Of a stretch of DNA of 64,000 bases, positions 61,521-64,000 are shown piece after piece. The DNA is from Tepidimicrobium xylanilyticum. GTDB taxonomy: Bacteria; Bacillota; Clostridia; Tissierellales; Tepidimicrobiaceae. The notes below the pieces were generated by a model, which was not told where the DNA came from, ran no database searches, and worked only from the letters and a program-made list of their open reading frames with translations. The stretch's first letter is position 1. Every line of letters starts with the position of its first letter. The position numbers and the translations under genes are program-made. The stretch spans positions 342,214 through 406,213 of the forward strand of contig NZ_FNNG01000002.1 of assembly GCF_900106765.1 (NCBI RefSeq). The letters are read 5' to 3'.

Positions 61521-62504
61521 ATGAATGTTTACGACTATTTATTGGACTCAAAAAAAATTATTCCTACTGCTTTCAATAGTAAAAAAATTTGCTTTTTGGA
61601 TATAGAAACAACTGGATTAAATAGACAGTATAGTAGCATATATTTGATAGGATTATTATACTTTAACGAAGATAAAAAAACTTGGTGTCTTAGGCAATAT
61701 TTTGCAAACCACATTAAAGAAGAAGAAGAATTATTAAAAGGGTTTAATTTATTCATTAAAAAATTTAATTTAATAATCACCTATAACGGGGATAATTTTG
61801 ATATTCCTTTCATCAATTATAGGATGAAAAAATATAACATTAATAACAATATTGCTAGACTTGAAAGTTTAGACTTATATAAAAAGATTAAAGAAGAAAG
61901 CTCTTTTTTGAATTTAAATAATTATAAATTAAAAAGTATTGAACAATTCTTGGGAATTCATAGGAAAGATGAATACTCAGGAAAAGATTGTATTAGTTTT
62001 TATTACCAATATATAAAAAATGGAAATAAAATACTAAAGGATAGAATCTTAAAACACAATTTCGATGACCTCTACTATTTAGGAGATATAATTAGAATTT
62101 TTGATCATTTAAATAACATCAAAAGCTTTACAATTTCAATTAATAGTAAAGATAAGAAGGTTTGTATTAAAGATATAGTAATAAATGGTGACATAATTAA
62201 GGTATTTTGTCATATTTCTAATGCAGATAAAAATGTCAATATAATATACTATGATAATGGATTTAATCTAGATTGGAAATCTGATTCCATCGTCATTGAT
62301 TTAGAAGCAAGAGAAGGATTAGTAACTCCCACAAGAAAAGCTTTGTTTATTGATAAGAAGAATTTCCCTTCAAAAATTAATGGACTAAAAGACTTATCAG
62401 ATTATATGGTTCCTAATAATATAATATTGATAAAGGTAGGGAATAAATACATCATAGAAAACATAAAGAATTTAATAAAGGAATTGATTTTTTATGTAAT
62501 ATAA
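61521..62504 (+). CDS. Ribonuclease H-like exonuclease domain protein (YprB-like)
   Basis: 327 residues. DEDD exonuclease motifs: CFLDIETTGL (Exo I, residues 24-33), TYNGDNFDIPF (Exo II, around 90) and HNFDDLYYL (Exo III, around 178), i.e. the RNase_H_2/YprB type of 3'-5' exonuclease. The C-terminal 130 residues are without a recognised fold. AGGAAAAGGGG lies before the ATG. Bacillus YprB is encoded next to helicase YprA, which is missing here. Ends at a strong terminator. Confidence 0.88.
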   Translation: MNVYDYLLDSKKIIPTAFNSKKICFLDIETTGLNRQYSSIYLIGLLYFNEDKKTWCLRQYFANHIKEEEELLKGFNLFIKKFNLIITYNGDNFDIPFINYRMKKYNINNNIARLESLDLYKKIKEESSFLNLNNYKLKSIEQFLGIHRKDEYSGKDCISFYYQYIKNGNKILKDRILKHNFDDLYYLGDIIRIFDHLNNIKSFTISINSKDKKVCIKDIVINGDIIKVFCHISNADKNVNIIYYDNGFNLDWKSDSIVIDLEAREGLVTPTRKALFIDKKNFPSKINGLKDLSDYMVPNNIILIKVGNKYIIENIKNLIKELIFYVI

Positions 62505-62540
62505 AAACAACAGACCTTAGCTTCAAAGTCTGTTGTTTTT
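62503..62540 (+). terminator. Terminator between the YprB-like gene and the tRNA array
   Basis: A 13-bp stem (AAAAACAACAGAC / GTCTGTTGTTTTT) with a 12-base loop. A/T tails on both sides make it usable by the plus-strand gene and the minus-strand tRNA transcript. Confidence 0.9.
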
Positions 62541-62563
62541 ATAATTAAAAATTTTCATATTAT

Positions 62564-62640
62564 TGGTGGGCCTTCAGGGACTCGAACCCCGGACCTACCG
62601 GTTATGAGCCGGGCGCTCTAACCGACTGAGCTAAAGGCCC
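62564..62640 (-). tRNA. tRNA with CAU anticodon (Ile2 or Met), copy 1
   Basis: Cloverleaf with 7-bp acceptor stem GGGCCTT, encoded CCA, anticodon loop CTCATAA. CAU may be elongator Met or Ile read as lysidine-34; body similarity to other Firmicute tRNAs slightly favours Ile2. Identical to the copy at 63120-63196. Confidence 0.93.
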
Positions 62641-62652
62641 TCATTGTCTTGC

Positions 62653-62729
<77 letters not shown>

Positions 62730-62855
62730 CAATTCAATTAACAGCTTACGATTGACAATTATTCAGGTCATATCCTCTATATGCTAGGCTAGCATTCTTC
62801 GTTTTCACTCAGAGTAAGAGCTCTAATTGTTCTTTGGCGATTATACATTGCTTTC

Positions 62856-62931
62856 TGGCAGGGGTGGCAGGACTCGAACCCACGACATTCGGTTTTGGAG
62901 ACCGACGTTCTACCAACTGAACTACACCCCT
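62856..62931 (-). tRNA. tRNA-Trp (CCA)
   Basis: Anticodon loop CTCCAAA, acceptor AGGGGTG, G discriminator, encoded CCA. The 125-bp spacer to the Ile gene has no recognisable feature. Confidence 0.95.
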
Positions 62932-63042
62932 TGACTTCTTATAAAAATATATAACGTCAATTACAATCTATTTATTTTAGTTAGATATTTTAAACATTGT
63001 CCTACTTGCAATTTTAAAATTTACCACCTTTAGGTGGTTACT

Positions 63043-63119
<77 letters not shown>

Positions 63120-63196
63120 TGGTGGGCCTTCAGGGACTCGAACCCCGGACCTACCGGTTATGAGCCGGGCGCTCTAACCGACTGAGCTAAAGGCCC
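63120..63196 (-). tRNA. tRNA with CAU anticodon (Ile2 or Met), copy 2
   Basis: Same sequence as 62564-62640, with no spacer to tRNA-Phe: its CCA ends at the base next to the 5' end of Phe. Confidence 0.93.
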
Positions 63197-63207
63197 AAAA
63201 CTTTATT

Positions 63208-63299
63208 TGGCGGAGAAGGAGGGATTTGAACCCTCGCGCCCCAATTAGGGACCTACTCCCTTAGCAGGGGAGCCTCTTCAGCCTCTTGAGTACTTCTCC
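63208..63299 (-). tRNA. tRNA-Ser (GCU)
   Basis: Class II tRNA with a long variable arm, anticodon loop CTGCTAA, acceptor GGAGAAG, encoded CCA. Confidence 0.95.
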
Positions 63300-63309
63300 A
63301 TTAATCAGA

Positions 63310-63400
63310 TGGCGGAGAGGGTGGGATTCGAACCCACGTGGGCCGCAAGACCCTAACGGTTTTCAAGACCGCCCCGTTATGACCTCTTCGGTACCTCTCC
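63310..63400 (-). tRNA. tRNA-Ser (UGA)
   Basis: Class II tRNA with long variable arm, anticodon loop CTTGAAA, acceptor GGAGAGG, encoded CCA. Confidence 0.95.
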
Positions 63401-63428
63401 AGAACCACATGAACTGCTTATAATAAAT

Positions 63429-63504
63429 TGGTGACCCATCGGCGACTCGAACGCCGGACACCCTGATTAAAAGTCAGGTGCTCTACCGCCTGAGCTAATG
63501 GGTC
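63429..63504 (-). tRNA. tRNA-Lys (UUU)
   Basis: Anticodon loop CTTTTAA, acceptor GACCCAT, encoded CCA. Confidence 0.96.
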
Positions 63505-63508
63505 ATGT

Positions 63509-63584
63509 TGGCTGGGGCGACAGGACTCGAACCTGTGAATGCTAGAGTCAAAGTCTAGTGCCTTACCGACTTGGCTACGCCCCA
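63509..63584 (-). tRNA. tRNA-Gln (UUG)
   Basis: Anticodon loop CTTTGAC, acceptor TGGGGCG beginning with the U typical of tRNA-Gln, G discriminator, encoded CCA. Confidence 0.95.
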
Positions 63585-63589
63585 ATATT

Positions 63590-63666
63590 TGGTGCACCTA
63601 GGAGGATTCGAACCCCCGGCACACGGATTAGAAGTCCGTTGCTCTATCCAACTGAGCTATAGGTGC
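63590..63666 (-). tRNA. tRNA-Arg (UCU)
   Basis: Anticodon loop CTTCTAA, acceptor GCACCTA, encoded CCA. Confidence 0.95.
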
Positions 63667-63726
63667 CAATTAAATAATCTATCCATGCACCTGAATGTTA
63701 TTACATTAAGTTTAAATAGCTTTTAC

Positions 63727-63800
63727 TGGAGCGGGTGAAGGGAATCGAACCCTCGCAACCAGCTTGGAAGGCTGGGGCTCTACCACTGAGCTACACCCGC
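63727..63800 (-). tRNA. tRNA-Gly (UCC)
   Basis: Anticodon loop CTTCCAA, acceptor GCGGGTG, U discriminator, encoded CCA. Confidence 0.95.
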
Positions 63801-63905
63801 ATGGATAATTAGACTAAATAGTTTACGGTACTTTATTATAAACTGTTTTAACAATAATGTCAAGAGCTAATTCGCTACTAATCATAAGCTATCATCAGAT
63901 AATTG

Positions 63906-63991
63906 TGGTGGAGGAGACTGGATTCGAACCAGTGAAGGCTGAGCCAACGGATTTACAGTCCGTCCCCTTTGGCCAACTCGGGAACTCCTCC
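63906..63991 (-). tRNA. tRNA-Tyr (GUA)
   Basis: Class II tRNA with variable arm, anticodon loop CTGTAAA, acceptor GGAGGAG, encoded CCA. Confidence 0.95.
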
Positions 63992-64000
63992 ATTATGGAG

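Overview
The window reads as chromosomal DNA of a low-GC, anaerobic, spore-forming Firmicute, most likely a clostridial or tissierellial amino-acid/peptide fermenter. This is inferred from strong AAGGAGG-type ribosome binding sites with frequent TTG/GTG starts, a B12-dependent class II ribonucleotide reductase, DUF1540/DUF1292 proteins, 2-hydroxyacyl-CoA-dehydratase-type proteins and many peptide and amino-acid uptake or degradation genes. No phage, insertion sequence or CRISPR array was found. Most genes lie on the minus strand.

Layout. 1-9.4 kb (minus): a peptide uptake and murein-peptide catabolism block. It holds glutaminase, an SH3-NlpC/P60 endopeptidase (YkfC-like), an L-Ala-D/L-Glu epimerase (YkfB-like), a sigma-54 enhancer-binding regulator and oppABC. 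A -24/-12 promoter lies in front of oppA. 9.4-21 kb: housekeeping and metabolic genes (nucleoside kinase, two pseudouridine synthases, DAACS symporter, dapF, radical SAM YtqA type, peroxiredoxin, Cof hydrolase, PepD). 21.2-21.7 kb: two decayed genes (YozG-type HTH and DUF2178-like). 21.8-24 kb: a solitary beta-class DNA adenine methyltransferase with an HExxH protein. 24-26.2 kb: nrdJ with two NrdR boxes 32 bp apart. 26.4-32.5 kb: transglutaminase-like protein, free-Met-sulfoxide reductase, D-cysteine desulfhydrase-like enzyme, CstA and an HD protein.

32.7-34.4 kb (plus) is the most interesting locus: an XRE-TPR regulator translationally coupled (TAATG) to a 44-residue signal-peptide-bearing peptide gene and closed by a strong terminator. 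This is a candidate RRNPP-type peptide quorum-sensing cassette, with a palindrome over its own -35 box.

34.4-41.5 kb: FAD-dependent oxidoreductase, a complete potABCD operon with its XRE-cupin regulator, and a decayed alpha/beta hydrolase. 41.7-45.5 kb: znuABC behind a lemA/TPM pair. 45.6-50.7 kb: a radical SAM/SPASM-like enzyme with a TetR regulator (a clear palindrome over its promoter), then thiI, a cysteine desulfurase and a LUD protein. 50.8-54.5 kb: a short promoter-to-terminator RNA, asparaginase, a beta-propeller-like protein with a possible -1 frameshift extension, and a Cys-rich, possibly spore-associated protein. 54.6-62.5 kb: a chemotaxis receptor with an attenuator-like leader, three dehydratase/activase-family proteins, a large helical unknown and a YprB-like nuclease. 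62.5-64 kb: twelve tRNA genes, all on minus, two of them identical CAU tRNAs.

Longer gaps without an intact gene are covered below. Those at 27.7-28.0 and 35.6-35.97 kb hold mosaic repeat-like structured sequence. Those at 31.55-31.87, 32.46-32.84, 40.25-40.6, 50.67-51.06 and 56.38-56.79 kb hold promoters, operators or leader RNAs.
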